From NCBI RefSeq assembly GCF_038002345.1, contig NZ_JBBOCJ010000001.1, positions 2,232,001-2,296,000 on the forward strand: a stretch of 64,000 bases of DNA, written 5' to 3'. The notes under the pieces are model-generated. The model saw only the letters and a program-made list of their open reading frames with translations, did no database searches and was not told where the DNA came from. Below are positions 25,599-35,462 of this stretch, piece after piece. The DNA comes from Paenibacillus sp. FSL M7-0420. Its GTDB lineage: Bacteria > Bacillota > Bacilli > Paenibacillales > Paenibacillaceae. How positions within the stretch are numbered: position 1 is the first letter of the stretch; every line of letters begins with the position of its first letter. The position numbers and the translations under genes are program-made.

Positions 25599-26900
25599 AT
25601 GAAGCGATCCATGCAAAAGGGAGCATCACTATTACTGATGGTCATGTCGCTGGCATTGGTTGTAACCGCTTGCGGCGGCAACAATGCGAAGAATAACGGC
25701 GTGAACGGCGGAGAGGCCACACAGGGCGCGGACGGGGGCAGCGGCAACGGCAAGAAGACAGAGCTGCTGTTCTGGTCTCCCTTCTCCGGCTCGGACGGAC
25801 CGTTCATGAAGAAAATCGTCGATAAATACAACAGCTCCCAGGATCAATACAAAGTGAAATTCGTCATTCAGCCCAACGGCGAGTATTACAAGCAGCTGGA
25901 TGTGGCGCTCAGCACGGGGAAGGAGCGGCCGGACCTGATGATTATGCATGTCGATCAGGTGCCGACCTACCAGAGCAAGGATCAGCTGCAGCCTGTGGAT
26001 GAGCTGGCAGCGGGAGCGGGCATTAATCCGGCTGATTTTGCCGAAGCCCCGGTGAAGTACGCCACCATCGACAGCAAGCTGTACACGATTCCGCTCGATA
26101 TTCACCCGGTCGTGATGTATTACAACAAGGATCTGTTCGAGCAGGCGGGCATCACTGCACCTCCAGCGAACCGTGCCGAGTTCGACGACGCTGTACAGAA
26201 GCTGACGGACAAAGGCAAAGGGGTCTACGGCTATGTCGTGCCTACCCTCTGGCCGCAGCAGTTCATCTTCCCGTCACTCGTCTGGCAGAACGGCGGAGAG
26301 CTCTGGAACGGCAAGGATGTAGCCTATAATTCTCCTGAAGCGGTAGAGATGGTACAGTGGCTGCGTGATATGGTAGACAAGGGCATCTCCCCGGCCAATG
26401 TGCAGCAGGACGGTGAGAATACCCTGTTCCTGCAAGGCAAGAACGCGATCCAGTTCAACGGGCCGTGGATGAAATCCCAGTTCGATGAAGCCGGGCTGAA
26501 TTACGGCGTAGCCGTTATGCCGCAGATCGGCAAGGCGAAGCAGGCGATATACGGAGGCTCACACGGCTTCGTGGTTCCGAAGGCAGTGACCGACAGCAGC
26601 GCGCTGGCCGGCATCGGCGACTTCCTGAAATATGTCTCCGGCAATTCCCTGGACTGGGCGGAATCGGGCCAGGCGGTAGCCTCCAAGACGGTGATGGACA
26701 GTGCGGAATTCCAGGCGATGGAATTCCAGAGCACCGTATCCAAGAGCTTCCCGTCCGTACAATTTGCACCGAATGTCCTGAACTGGGGTACCATCATTGA
26801 ACCGGTATGGGGAGAGCTGAGCAATGCGATTCTCGGCAAAAAATCACCACAGCAGGCGATGGATGATGCGGTAGCCAAATCCCGTCAGGCGATGAAGTAG
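25599..26900 (+). CDS. carbohydrate ABC transporter substrate-binding lipoprotein (family 1)
   Basis: 433 residues from ATG 25599 (AAAGGGGA 9 bp upstream). The signal ends in a lipobox, LVVTAC, with Cys25 as lipid anchor, followed by an Asn/Gly-rich tether. The mature part is a cluster-B type sugar-binding protein: LLFWSPFSGSDGPFMKKIV at the start, YTIPLDIHPVVMYYNKDLF in the middle and KNAIQFNGPWM later. It should deliver an oligosaccharide to the permeases encoded next (26993 and 27887). No ATPase gene is in the locus, so a shared MsmX-type ATPase is expected, as is known for such Bacillales systems. GH43 downstream suggests an arabinose- or xylose-containing glycan. Confidence 0.92.
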   Translation: MKRSMQKGASLLLMVMSLALVVTACGGNNAKNNGVNGGEATQGADGGSGNGKKTELLFWSPFSGSDGPFMKKIVDKYNSSQDQYKVKFVIQPNGEYYKQLDVALSTGKERPDLMIMHVDQVPTYQSKDQLQPVDELAAGAGINPADFAEAPVKYATIDSKLYTIPLDIHPVVMYYNKDLFEQAGITAPPANRAEFDDAVQKLTDKGKGVYGYVVPTLWPQQFIFPSLVWQNGGELWNGKDVAYNSPEAVEMVQWLRDMVDKGISPANVQQDGENTLFLQGKNAIQFNGPWMKSQFDEAGLNYGVAVMPQIGKAKQAIYGGSHGFVVPKAVTDSSALAGIGDFLKYVSGNSLDWAESGQAVASKTVMDSAEFQAMEFQSTVSKSFPSVQFAPNVLNWGTIIEPVWGELSNAILGKKSPQQAMDDAVAKSRQAMK

Positions 26901-26934
26901 CCTCAGGTGAAGCGGAGCATTTCGGCAGAACGGG

Positions 26935-26960
26935 GCGGGGGGCGGTGATACGCTCCCCGC
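26935..26960 (+). other. intercistronic hairpin between binding protein and permease
   Basis: GCGGGG (26935-26940) pairs with CCCCGC (26955-26960). With no T-run it is likely to stabilise the upstream mRNA or reduce read-through, giving more binding protein than permease, a common arrangement in such operons. Confidence 0.5.
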
Positions 26961-26992
26961 TTTACCCTGTACGAAGAAATGGAGGAATCCTT

Positions 26993-27886
26993 TTGAATAG
27001 CACATGGACTTCACGGTTAACCTCATTCCTGTTCATCCTGCCCTATCTTGCAGCCTTCGGCCTGTTTCTGCTCTTTCCGATTCTGTACGGCTTGGTGATC
27101 AGTCTGCAGGACTTTGAATTGCTGTCAGCCGAACATCCCTTTGTTGGACTGCGCAATTATATTACAATTCTTACGCCGGGAACGTATGAGAACAGCCTCT
27201 TCTTCAGCGGCCTGTGGACCACCCTCCACTTCGTCCTGTATTCTGTTCCTCTGCTGATCGTTGCGGGCTTAGGGATGGCGCTGCTGGTGAATGCGCTCCC
27301 GCAGAAGCTGCGCGGGCTGTTCCGTACCTTCTATTTCCTGCCTTACGCGATGTCAGCTTCCGTGATGGCTGTCATCTGGCTGATGATGTTCGATACGAAT
27401 GCCGGATTCATCAACAGTCTGCTGCAGAAGCTGGGGCTGAGCGGGATTCCATGGCTGACTGCTACACCGTGGGTCTGGATTGCGCTGGTCCTCACGACGC
27501 TCTGGTGGACGATCGGCTTCAATATGATTATTTTTGTGAATGCGCTCAATGAGGTGCCTGAGGATTACTATGAGGCGGCTTCGATTGATGGAGCAGGGGC
27601 CTGGAACCGGTTCGTGTCCATTACGCTGCCGTCGATCCGGCCGGTGATGCTGTTCGTGCTGATTACCTCGACCATCGCGTCCTTCAATGTGTATGCCCAG
27701 CCGTTCCTGCTGACGCGCGGCGGGCCGGGAGATACGACCAGGGTGCTGCTGATTAATGTACTGGACCAGGCATTCGCGCGCAAGGATATCGGCTCCGCTT
27801 CGGCGATGGCGATCATGATGGCGCTGCTGATTATGATCATATCGATCGTGCAGTTCCGTCTTACGAACCGGAAGGAGAAGGTCTAA
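26993..27886 (+). CDS. sugar ABC transporter permease, MalF/UgpA type
   Basis: 297 residues starting at TTG 26993 (GGAGG 8 bp upstream). Six membrane segments are visible, the first at about 7-35. The cytoplasmic EAA loop that contacts the ATPase is present (EDYYEAASIDGAGAWNRF). The MalF-type partner of a heterodimeric permease; the MalG-type gene follows with no gap. Substrate is as for the adjacent binding protein. Confidence 0.93.
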   Translation: MNSTWTSRLTSFLFILPYLAAFGLFLLFPILYGLVISLQDFELLSAEHPFVGLRNYITILTPGTYENSLFFSGLWTTLHFVLYSVPLLIVAGLGMALLVNALPQKLRGLFRTFYFLPYAMSASVMAVIWLMMFDTNAGFINSLLQKLGLSGIPWLTATPWVWIALVLTTLWWTIGFNMIIFVNALNEVPEDYYEAASIDGAGAWNRFVSITLPSIRPVMLFVLITSTIASFNVYAQPFLLTRGGPGDTTRVLLINVLDQAFARKDIGSASAMAIMMALLIMIISIVQFRLTNRKEKV

Positions 27887-28720
27887 ATGGGAAAAATCAA
27901 AAGAACGGGCCTGCTGCTGCTGGCCATCCTGATCGCCCTGTTCGTGCTGCTGCCGCTGGTGTGGATGCTGTCCACGGCCTTCAAGAATGACTTCGAAGCC
28001 CTCTCCGGGCGGATGAACTTCCTGCCGCAGAAGCCTACGCTTGATAATTTCATCCAGGGGCTGAGCGGCGAGCTGATGAATACGCCGATTCTGCGCTGGA
28101 TTATCAACTCCCTGTCGGTTGGGATCACGGGGACGGCGATCGTGCTGCTGATTGATTCCATGGCGGCCTTCGCCCTGGCCCGGCTGCCGGATCTGCCGCT
28201 GCGCCGTACGCTGCTGGCAATGTTCATCGCCTCGCTGATGATTCCCGGCGTGCTGACGTTCCTGCCGATGTATATTGAGTTCAATACCCTGGGGCTGATC
28301 AACACCTACCAGGCGCTGATTCTGCCCGCTACCGCCGGTGCGTTCGGGGTGTTCCTGCTGTACCAGTTCTTTGTCTCCTTCCCCAAAGAGATTGAAGAGG
28401 CGGCCCGCATCGACGGGGTGAACAAATGGAACCTGTACGCCCGGATTCTGCTGCCGTCGGCGGTGTCCATCATGATGACGCTGGGCATTTTCACCTTCAT
28501 GGGGATCTATAATGACTTTGTGTGGCCGCTCTATGCGACTACCTCGCCGGAGATGCGGACGATCACCGCAGGAATTGCGATAATGGCTACCGGAAGCTAT
28601 ACCCAGAGCTACGGCAAATTAATGGCTATGACCACCATTGCCGCGCTCCCGGTGCTGATTATCTTCATTATCGGCCAGAAGTCGTTCGTGAAGGCGATTA
28701 CCAGCTCGGGTGTGAAATAG
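27887..28720 (+). CDS. sugar ABC transporter permease, MalG/UgpE type
   Basis: 277 residues; its ATG directly follows the TAA of the MalF-type gene, so translation is probably coupled, with GGAGAAGG in the end of the upstream gene as RBS. There are six membrane segments, an EAA loop KEIEEAARIDGVNKWNLY, and a C-terminus VKAITSSGVK typical of the family. It should form the transmembrane channel with the preceding permease. The GH43 gene starts 20 bp downstream, keeping uptake and glycan cleavage in one operon. Confidence 0.93.
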   Translation: MGKIKRTGLLLLAILIALFVLLPLVWMLSTAFKNDFEALSGRMNFLPQKPTLDNFIQGLSGELMNTPILRWIINSLSVGITGTAIVLLIDSMAAFALARLPDLPLRRTLLAMFIASLMIPGVLTFLPMYIEFNTLGLINTYQALILPATAGAFGVFLLYQFFVSFPKEIEEAARIDGVNKWNLYARILLPSAVSIMMTLGIFTFMGIYNDFVWPLYATTSPEMRTITAGIAIMATGSYTQSYGKLMAMTTIAALPVLIIFIIGQKSFVKAITSSGVK

Positions 28721-28740
28721 CAGGTGAGGGGAGGATGCAG

Positions 28741-30522
28741 ATGGAAAAGAGTTCAGCGGGACCCCGGAAGGCGTGGGTAGGAGGTGAGAGATCACGTAAA
28801 CGAATCTACTCCCTTGCGGCAGTACTGTTACTTATTCTGGCGGGAGGTGCTTATCTGTTGCTGCAGCAGAATCAGGACGGAGGGCAACAGGTCTACAAGG
28901 GCCACGGCGGGACGTTCAAGAATACGCTGGCCGAGATCGATACGCCTGATCCGAGTGTCATCTACAAGGATGGGTATTATTACATGACCTTCACCCATAA
29001 CGGAACGGATATTATGGTGATGAAGTCACGAACGCTGGACTTCCGGCAGGCAGAGCGGAAGGTAGTCTGGTACCCGCCGGCGGAGACCGCATATTCGGCG
29101 AATCTCTGGGCTCCCGAGCTGCAATATATCCGGGGCCAGTGGTACATCTATTTCGCCGCAGACGACGGACATAACGAGAATCACCGGATGTATGTGCTCC
29201 AGGGCGACAGCGGTGATCCGCTGGGCGGCTATACGTTCAAGGGGCAGGTAACCGACAGCACCAACAAGTGGGCCATCGACGGGCTGGCTATGGAGGTGGA
29301 CGACGCGCTGTATTTCGTCTGGTCCGGCTGGGAAGGGGATATGAACGCTGCGCAGAACACCTATATCGCCCCGATGAGTGATCCGCTGACGATCAGCGGG
29401 CCGAGAGTACTACTCAGTGAGCCGCTGCTTGCGTGGGAGCAGGCTGGAGGCCCGCCGTATATTAATGAGGGCCAGTCCATACTTTATCATGACGGCCGTG
29501 TCTTCATCGTCTATTCCGGGGCGGGCAGTTGGACGCCGTATTACAGTCTGGGGCTGCTGGCCCTGAAGCCGGGCTCAGACCCGCTGGAGGCGGCAAGCTG
29601 GACCAAGGCGGAGCTGCCGCTGCTGACCATGGATGAAGCCGCCGGAGTATACGGACCGGGGCATAATTCCTTCACCGTATCGCCGGACGGGAGCGAGCAG
29701 TGGATCATCTATCATGCTACGGCAGGGGCGGAGGACGGCTGGAACAACCGCAAGGCGCGGGCACAGCGCGTTAGCTGGGACAAGGACGGCCTGCCGGTCT
29801 TCGGCAAGCCGAAGCCTTTGAGCGCGGCGCTTCATGTGCCTGCGGGAATGGGCTTATTCCTGGCGGAGCACGCTGTGCAGAACGGGCACCGGCTGGAATT
29901 CCCCTCTCTGCCGTCCGCAGTGGACAGCGATACCCCGCTGCTGGTGCATTATGTGAATCCGGGTGAAGCACCGGTGGAGGCGGCGGTGTCGGTGAATGGC
30001 GGGCAGCCGATGCCCCTTCAGCTTCCGCCATCCGCCGAAGGACAGACCGGCTACACCTATCTGCTACTGCCCTTTGCAGCAGGGGAGAATACGGTATCGC
30101 TGGAGCTGGCTGCGGGAACCTCTGCTAAGCTGAGCGCAATCGAAATTCCGCGTTATGAGGCGGAAGCCCAAGCGTTGATGGGGGAAGCGGCAGCGGAGGA
30201 TCATCCGTATGCCTCAGGCGGAGGCGCTGTAAGCATGGGTACCCGCGGGGCGTCGCTGCGCTTCGGCAACCTTCGTGTGCCGTGCGGCGGAACCTACACC
30301 GCCACAGTGGCGGTCATGAATGCTTCCCCGGACGCGAAGCTGGAGGTATCCGTGAACGGCGGCCGGAAGGCCGGATATCCCCTCAAGACACAGGGGCGTA
30401 ACGAGGCCGCCTTTCTGGAACTGGAGCTGACATTGCAGAGCGGCGCGAATGAAATCATTCTTTTTGACAGTCAGGGCAGCTTCGGTATAGATTATATGGA
30501 TATATGGCAGAAGAGTGAATGA
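28741..30522 (+). CDS. membrane-anchored glycoside hydrolase family 43 enzyme with C-terminal carbohydrate-binding-like domain
   Basis: 593 residues; ATG 28741 is preferred over 28735 because GAGGGGAGG needs the longer spacing. A signal anchor (about 23-41) places the enzyme outside the cell. The five-bladed GH43 domain (about 58-365) shows the three acidic residues of the family: Asp70 (TPDPSV, base), Asp180 (AIDGLA, pKa modulator) and Glu243 (YINEGQS, acid). From about residue 470 a beta-rich module (YEAEAQA...FGIDYMDIW) resembles CBM6/35-type domains. Characterised relatives are arabinofuranosidases, xylosidases or arabinanases; the exact linkage is open. It probably trims the glycan whose fragments are imported by the adjacent permeases. 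Confidence 0.88.
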   Translation: MEKSSAGPRKAWVGGERSRKRIYSLAAVLLLILAGGAYLLLQQNQDGGQQVYKGHGGTFKNTLAEIDTPDPSVIYKDGYYYMTFTHNGTDIMVMKSRTLDFRQAERKVVWYPPAETAYSANLWAPELQYIRGQWYIYFAADDGHNENHRMYVLQGDSGDPLGGYTFKGQVTDSTNKWAIDGLAMEVDDALYFVWSGWEGDMNAAQNTYIAPMSDPLTISGPRVLLSEPLLAWEQAGGPPYINEGQSILYHDGRVFIVYSGAGSWTPYYSLGLLALKPGSDPLEAASWTKAELPLLTMDEAAGVYGPGHNSFTVSPDGSEQWIIYHATAGAEDGWNNRKARAQRVSWDKDGLPVFGKPKPLSAALHVPAGMGLFLAEHAVQNGHRLEFPSLPSAVDSDTPLLVHYVNPGEAPVEAAVSVNGGQPMPLQLPPSAEGQTGYTYLLLPFAAGENTVSLELAAGTSAKLSAIEIPRYEAEAQALMGEAAAEDHPYASGGGAVSMGTRGASLRFGNLRVPCGGTYTATVAVMNASPDAKLEVSVNGGRKAGYPLKTQGRNEAAFLELELTLQSGANEIILFDSQGSFGIDYMDIWQKSE

Positions 30523-30566
30523 AATGCTAGATTCATAGCTTGCAAGTTAGACGGGGGCTTGATCAG

Positions 30567-31889
30567 ATGAGAGATTCGGAAGGCTGGCGATTCGCAGAGC
30601 GTCATAAATTGGTTGCGCTCTCATTATGGCTGCCGGTGCTGCTTCTGGCTCTGGTGCTGAGCGGCTGCGGCGCAGGGCAGAAGGAGGAGCCGGTGCCGCC
30701 TGCCGCTCCGCCGGTAACGCTGGAGTACTGGACGCCGTTCAGCGGAGGGGACAATATATTCATGACGGAGTTGGTGGAGCAGTTCAATGCCGAGCATCAG
30801 GAGATCCGGGTGGATCAGATCAACTCCCGGCTGGATGATTATTATTCCCGGCTGCGTACAGCCATTCTGTCCGGCAATGCGCCGGATCTGGCGATTATCC
30901 ATGCCACCAACCTGCCGCAGTTCGTGCAGAACGGCTATATCGAATCTCTGGACGGGCTTGCTGCAGATGCCGGGCTGGACTGGGAGCAGTTCAATGCCAG
31001 AATCGCCGGATCTACCGTCTACGCCGGTGCCCATTATGCCGTCCCGCTGGATACGCATACCCTGGTGCTCTATTACAACAAGAAGTATCTGCGGGAGGCG
31101 GGATTGCTGGATGCCGCGGACAAACCGCTGATCGGGCGGGGGGAGCAGGGGTTCACCGCTTTCCTGCAGAAGCTGAAGGATGCCGCTCCGCCCGGAGTTG
31201 CGCCGCTGGCCCTGCCCAGCACACGGATTGATTCGGTGTGGCTGTGGTGGAGCCTGTACAATCAGATGCAGGGCGGCGGTGCCTTTTACAATTCCGAGGG
31301 GACGCAGGCGGTCTTCAACAATAAGCATTCTCTTCAGGCGCTGGAGTTCGTGAACAGCCTGTATCAGCAGAAGCTGATTCCGCCGCATATCAACGATGCC
31401 TTCAAGCTGTTCTATGACGGTGAGGCGGCTACCCTGATTACGGGGGTGTGGGGCACCGGTGCATTCGAGAAGGATGAGCAGCTGGAGCTGGGCGTCGTGC
31501 CGGTTCCGGTTATCTACGATCATCCGGGGGTCTGGGGGGATTCGCATACGCTGGCTGTTCCGGCAAAAAGCGGGCTGAGCGCGGAGAAACGCAGAGCGGC
31601 GATGATCTTCGCCCGCTGGGCGGTGGAGCATGGGGTGATGTGGGCGGAAGCCGGGCATGTGCCAAGCTCTCTCAAGGTCGTCCAGAGCGAAGCTTATACG
31701 GCGCTGAAATTCCGCAGCGACTATGCCGCCGCCGCGAGCTCCGTAGCCTATTGGCCGAGAAATGTGAAGCAGTGGAGTATTAATGAAGAGATTATCCGCC
31801 AGTTCGAGAAGATGATCTACAAGGAACAGACTCCGCAGCAGGCGCTTGCGCGGGCGGTGGACAGCATTAACCTTCAGCTAAAGAAATAA
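30567..31889 (+). CDS. second sugar-binding lipoprotein, paralogue of the 25599 protein
   Basis: 440 residues from ATG 30567 (ACGGGGG 9 bp upstream). The lipobox LVLSGC puts the lipid anchor at Cys34. The mature protein aligns over its length with the first binding protein of this locus: EYWTPFSGGDNIFM against FWSPFSGSDGPFM, and YAVPLDTHTLVLYYNKKYL against YTIPLDIHPVVMYYNKDLF. It lies between the GH43 gene and the YesM-type kinase, 28 bp before the latter, rather than beside the permeases. It may be an alternative binding protein for the same permease or a ligand-loaded partner of the sensor kinase; the sequence does not decide. Confidence 0.9.
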   Translation: MRDSEGWRFAERHKLVALSLWLPVLLLALVLSGCGAGQKEEPVPPAAPPVTLEYWTPFSGGDNIFMTELVEQFNAEHQEIRVDQINSRLDDYYSRLRTAILSGNAPDLAIIHATNLPQFVQNGYIESLDGLAADAGLDWEQFNARIAGSTVYAGAHYAVPLDTHTLVLYYNKKYLREAGLLDAADKPLIGRGEQGFTAFLQKLKDAAPPGVAPLALPSTRIDSVWLWWSLYNQMQGGGAFYNSEGTQAVFNNKHSLQALEFVNSLYQQKLIPPHINDAFKLFYDGEAATLITGVWGTGAFEKDEQLELGVVPVPVIYDHPGVWGDSHTLAVPAKSGLSAEKRRAAMIFARWAVEHGVMWAEAGHVPSSLKVVQSEAYTALKFRSDYAAAASSVAYWPRNVKQWSINEEIIRQFEKMIYKEQTPQQALARAVDSINLQLKK

Positions 31890-31917
31890 CGCTGCGGGTG
31901 CAAAGGGGGAATAGCGG

Positions 31918-33729
31918 GTGAGATCCGTTCACAGCTGGTTCAGGAATCTGGCGCTTGCGCGCAAGCTCATTCTGATTAATGTGGTGTTCATTGTGCTTCC
32001 GTTGGGACTGATGGGCTATTTCGCCTTCGCCCGCTTCACCGCAACGACGGAGCGTAAGGTGGGCGATTATCAGCTTCAGACGCTGAAGCAGCTTACGCTG
32101 AATATCGATACCTATATGAATGAGCTGAACCGGCTGACGGTGATGCCCTATCAGTATCCCAAGGTGACCGATTATCTTGCAACAAAGCGTGCCCCGGGCG
32201 AACCCCTTACGCTGGATGAGATCAGCGGACTCAACAGCTTCGTCACCCAGGTGTTTCTGAACGGCCGGGTCGATATTCTGGGCGTCTCCCTGTATGGTAC
32301 GGGCGGAGCTTCCTATGTGGTCATGCCGGAGAGCCAGTATGTCACGACCTACAAGCTGGATGAGAATGTGAGCTGGCTGAATAAGTTCAAGGGGCATTAC
32401 GGGAAGCCGGTCTATGTGGCGACGCATGACTTAAGCGCAAGCAGCGGTACTGTCTATGAGGCCTTCTCCATTGTCCGGGAGCTGCGCAGCTTCGATGACG
32501 GCGTGACGATTGGATACATTGTCATTGATGTGGACCCGAAGTTCATCAGCGAGATTCTGTCGAAAGTTAAGCTGGATGCCAAGGAACTGCTGTATATTAC
32601 GGATGAATCCGGCAACCGGGTCACCGGCAAGGATTATGGATACCCGCAGACGGTGTCTGCCGTAGCTCCGGGGCGAACCGGTGAGGGGGTCAGCCATGTG
32701 AAGTCGGAGGGGGAAGGGCTGCTGGTCGCCCATGTGACCTCTGAGGTTACAGGCTGGACGACGGTAGGCGTTGTTCCGGTGGCCAGTCTAATGAAGGAGA
32801 CCGAGATTCTGCGTACGTATATTATTCTTACGGGCATTATCTGCGTAGGACTGGCCCTGCTGCTCTATGTGTTCATCGCCTACCGGATCACGCAGCCGCT
32901 GCGCAAGCTGAGCCGGCTCATGCGCAGTGTGGAGCGCGGAGACCTCAGCATGGCTTTTCCGGTGAGCGGCAGGGATGAAGTGGGTATGCTCGGCCATTCG
33001 TTCAACGGCATGCTTGCCAAGCTCAGCGAACTCGGTTACCTGCTCTATGAGACGGAGATCCGGGAGAAGGATGCGCAGATTGCCGCGCTGCAGAGCAAGA
33101 TCAATCCGCATTTTCTGTACAATACTCTCGGGTCTATCAGCATGTATGCCGAGCTGGAGGGCAGCCCGGAGATCATCGCCATGTCCAACAATCTCAGCAA
33201 GCTGCTGCGTTACAGTCTGAGCGGGCGCAAGGAGCAGGTGACGCTGCAGGATGAGCTGGACCATGTAGGCGGCTATATGACAATCCAGCAGATGCGCTAC
33301 GAGGAACGGATTCAGTTCAGCATGGCGGTTGAACCGTCTCTGCTGGGCTGTGAGGTCATTCCGCTGATGATTCAGCCGCTGGTCGAGAATGCCATTAACC
33401 ATGCGCTGGATAAGGGCGTTGGCCGCGGCCGGATCTCGCTGAGTGCAGAACGCCGCGGGCAGGTGCTGAGAATCGCCGTCGAAGATGACGGGATCGGCAT
33501 GAATGCAGAGGCGCTTGAGGCACTCCGGCTGCACCTGCAGGATACGCAGGAGCTTGGCGGGCGCTCCGGCAACGGGCTGCTGAATGTCCACCGCCGGATT
33601 GTGCTGCATTATGGCGAGGCCTATGGCCTATCCCTGGAGAGTATGCCCTATCAGGGCTTCAAGGCAGTGCTTAAGCTGCCGGTGCTGAGCCGGGAAGGCA
33701 GAGGAAGGGAGGGTGACGGGGTTGCCTAG
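31918..33729 (+). CDS. YesM-type sensor histidine kinase
   Basis: 603 residues from GTG 31918 with AAAGGGGGA 8 bp upstream. Membrane segments at about 14-36 and 303-323 enclose an extracellular Cache-like sensor. A HAMP domain (about 323-375) is followed by the His_kinase domain with phospho-acceptor His398 in INPHFLYNTL, then an HATPase domain with N box PLVENAINHAL and G boxes DDGIGMN and GNGLLN. Such kinases sense extracellular sugars in Bacillales and phosphorylate the YesN-type regulator encoded next; here the genes overlap by 8 bp. Context suggests it controls the sugar transporter and GH43 gene of this locus. Confidence 0.93.
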   Translation: MRSVHSWFRNLALARKLILINVVFIVLPLGLMGYFAFARFTATTERKVGDYQLQTLKQLTLNIDTYMNELNRLTVMPYQYPKVTDYLATKRAPGEPLTLDEISGLNSFVTQVFLNGRVDILGVSLYGTGGASYVVMPESQYVTTYKLDENVSWLNKFKGHYGKPVYVATHDLSASSGTVYEAFSIVRELRSFDDGVTIGYIVIDVDPKFISEILSKVKLDAKELLYITDESGNRVTGKDYGYPQTVSAVAPGRTGEGVSHVKSEGEGLLVAHVTSEVTGWTTVGVVPVASLMKETEILRTYIILTGIICVGLALLLYVFIAYRITQPLRKLSRLMRSVERGDLSMAFPVSGRDEVGMLGHSFNGMLAKLSELGYLLYETEIREKDAQIAALQSKINPHFLYNTLGSISMYAELEGSPEIIAMSNNLSKLLRYSLSGRKEQVTLQDELDHVGGYMTIQQMRYEERIQFSMAVEPSLLGCEVIPLMIQPLVENAINHALDKGVGRGRISLSAERRGQVLRIAVEDDGIGMNAEALEALRLHLQDTQELGGRSGNGLLNVHRRIVLHYGEAYGLSLESMPYQGFKAVLKLPVLSREGRGREGDGVA

Positions 33730-35389
33730 AATACTGATTGTTGACGATGAATCGGTCTTCCGTAAAGGCCTGCGCAAGATGATCGCCGCCGTGGGTGGGG
33801 GCTGGGAGGTAGTTGGTGAAGCCATCGACGGCTACGATGCCCTCGACAAGCTGGCCGAGCTGACCCCTGAGGTGCTGCTCACCGATATCCGTATGCCGCG
33901 GATGGACGGCATCCAGCTTCAACAAGTGGCCGGGGAGCGCTTCAAGGATCTGATGACCGTTGTGGTCAGCGGCTATGATGAATTCGCTTATGTGCAGCAG
34001 TCCATGCGGGAGGGGGCGAAGGACTATCTGATGAAGCCGGTCGAACGCGAGGAGCTGGGCCGCGTACTGGAGCGGCTGGGCCGGGAGCTGGCTGAACGCC
34101 AGGCGCTGCCTGCGCGCAAGGAGGAACCGTGGCAGGTCCAGCCGGTGCTGAAGCGGCATGTGGCCGGCCACCTGATTGAGAGTCTGCTGAAGGGCCGGAC
34201 GCAAGGCAGCGACCTCCAGCTGCTGCGCGAGCTGGGCTTTGCCTTCGGGCACCGCTATTTCATCTGCATGGTGATCAAGCTGGATAAGCATTCGGTGGAG
34301 AAGGAGCGTTATCTGCGGGGCGACCCGTCCCTGTTCCTCCTGTATATCCAGCAGGTGGTTCAGGAGATGATTGACCGCCATGCTACAGGACTAAGCTTTG
34401 TGCTGTCGGATACCGAGGTGGTGGCGCTGCTGAATACAGCAGATCCGCAGCACCCCCTGTCCGCGCCGGGCACCCTGGGGGATATGATCCGCAGGCAGAT
34501 CCGTTCGCTGTCCAATCTGACCGTGACGATTGGGGTCAGCAATCCCGCCGAAGGCCTGCCGGGAATCCCGAAGGCCTACAATGAGGCCGGAATTGCCCTC
34601 TTGTACCGGTTGATTGAGGGCGGCGACAAGCTGCTGGAGTATGCCAGCATGACGCAGCGTCCGCATTCCGGCGGCCCGCTGAAATGGTCCTGGGAGCTGC
34701 TGGAGAAGTCGATTACCGCCGGCAGAGTGGCGGGGATCGGCCCGATTGTCGAACATATGATTGAAGAGCTGTGCAGCACGGCGGAATCACCGGAGAGCAT
34801 CCATCAGCAGCTCTGCAAGCTGCTGCTGTACTACTACGAATTGTCCGAGGAGCTTGAGGTGACCGAAGCGTGGCTGGGGTCGAAGGATATCCGCAAGGTG
34901 CTGTTCGATGTCTGCAGCCTCTCCTCGCGGCAGGAGCTGGCTGAGAGCTGCCGGGAGCTGCTGCTCACCCTGACCCGCTGCATTGCGGAGTCCAGGGCCG
35001 CGAAGGATATCGATCCGGTCGCTGCCGCCCAGCGTTACATTTCGCAGCATTACGATCGTCCGCTGAGCCTCAAGGAGGTAGCGGATGAAGTGTATCTGAA
35101 TCCGGCGTATTTCAGCAATCTGTTCAAGCAGAAGACCGGCATCACCTTTATTGGGTTCCTTACGCGTATCCGCCTGGAAGAGGCCTGCAAAAAGCTGGCC
35201 TTCACGGATGACAAGATCAGCAGAATCGCGGAGGATACCGGCTTCGGCAATGTACGGCACTTCAACCGCGTGTTCAAGAACAGCAGCGGTTTATCGCCCA
35301 AAGAATACAGGGACAGCACCCGCATGGTGCAGGCGGCTTCTATGGGTGGCCGGAAGTGGCCAGCTGACGGACGTAGAGCAGGAGATTAA
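33722..35389 (+). CDS. YesN-type response regulator, receiver plus AraC DNA-binding domain
   Basis: 555 residues if TTG 33722 is used, which is well spaced from GGAAGGGAGG; GTG 33713 is the alternative but sits on the RBS. The receiver domain (1-120) has the acidic pair VDDE and phospho-acceptor Asp55 (LLTDIRMP). A long linker region follows (about 140-440). The C-terminus holds two helix-turn-helix motifs of the AraC type (about 450-548; SLKEVADEVYLNPAYFSNLF and ISRIAEDTGFGNVRHFNRVF). Its start overlaps the kinase gene, so they are translationally coupled. Likely an activator of the 25.6-31.9 kb carbohydrate genes. Confidence 0.93.
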   Translation: MPRILIVDDESVFRKGLRKMIAAVGGGWEVVGEAIDGYDALDKLAELTPEVLLTDIRMPRMDGIQLQQVAGERFKDLMTVVVSGYDEFAYVQQSMREGAKDYLMKPVEREELGRVLERLGRELAERQALPARKEEPWQVQPVLKRHVAGHLIESLLKGRTQGSDLQLLRELGFAFGHRYFICMVIKLDKHSVEKERYLRGDPSLFLLYIQQVVQEMIDRHATGLSFVLSDTEVVALLNTADPQHPLSAPGTLGDMIRRQIRSLSNLTVTIGVSNPAEGLPGIPKAYNEAGIALLYRLIEGGDKLLEYASMTQRPHSGGPLKWSWELLEKSITAGRVAGIGPIVEHMIEELCSTAESPESIHQQLCKLLLYYYELSEELEVTEAWLGSKDIRKVLFDVCSLSSRQELAESCRELLLTLTRCIAESRAAKDIDPVAAAQRYISQHYDRPLSLKEVADEVYLNPAYFSNLFKQKTGITFIGFLTRIRLEEACKKLAFTDDKISRIAEDTGFGNVRHFNRVFKNSSGLSPKEYRDSTRMVQAASMGGRKWPADGRRAGD

Positions 35390-35462
35390 GAGCCTGCCGG
35401 CCTGCGACTGCACAGCGGAGCTGCCGATTGCGCTGATCCGCGCGATTGTGGAGTTAATGAAA

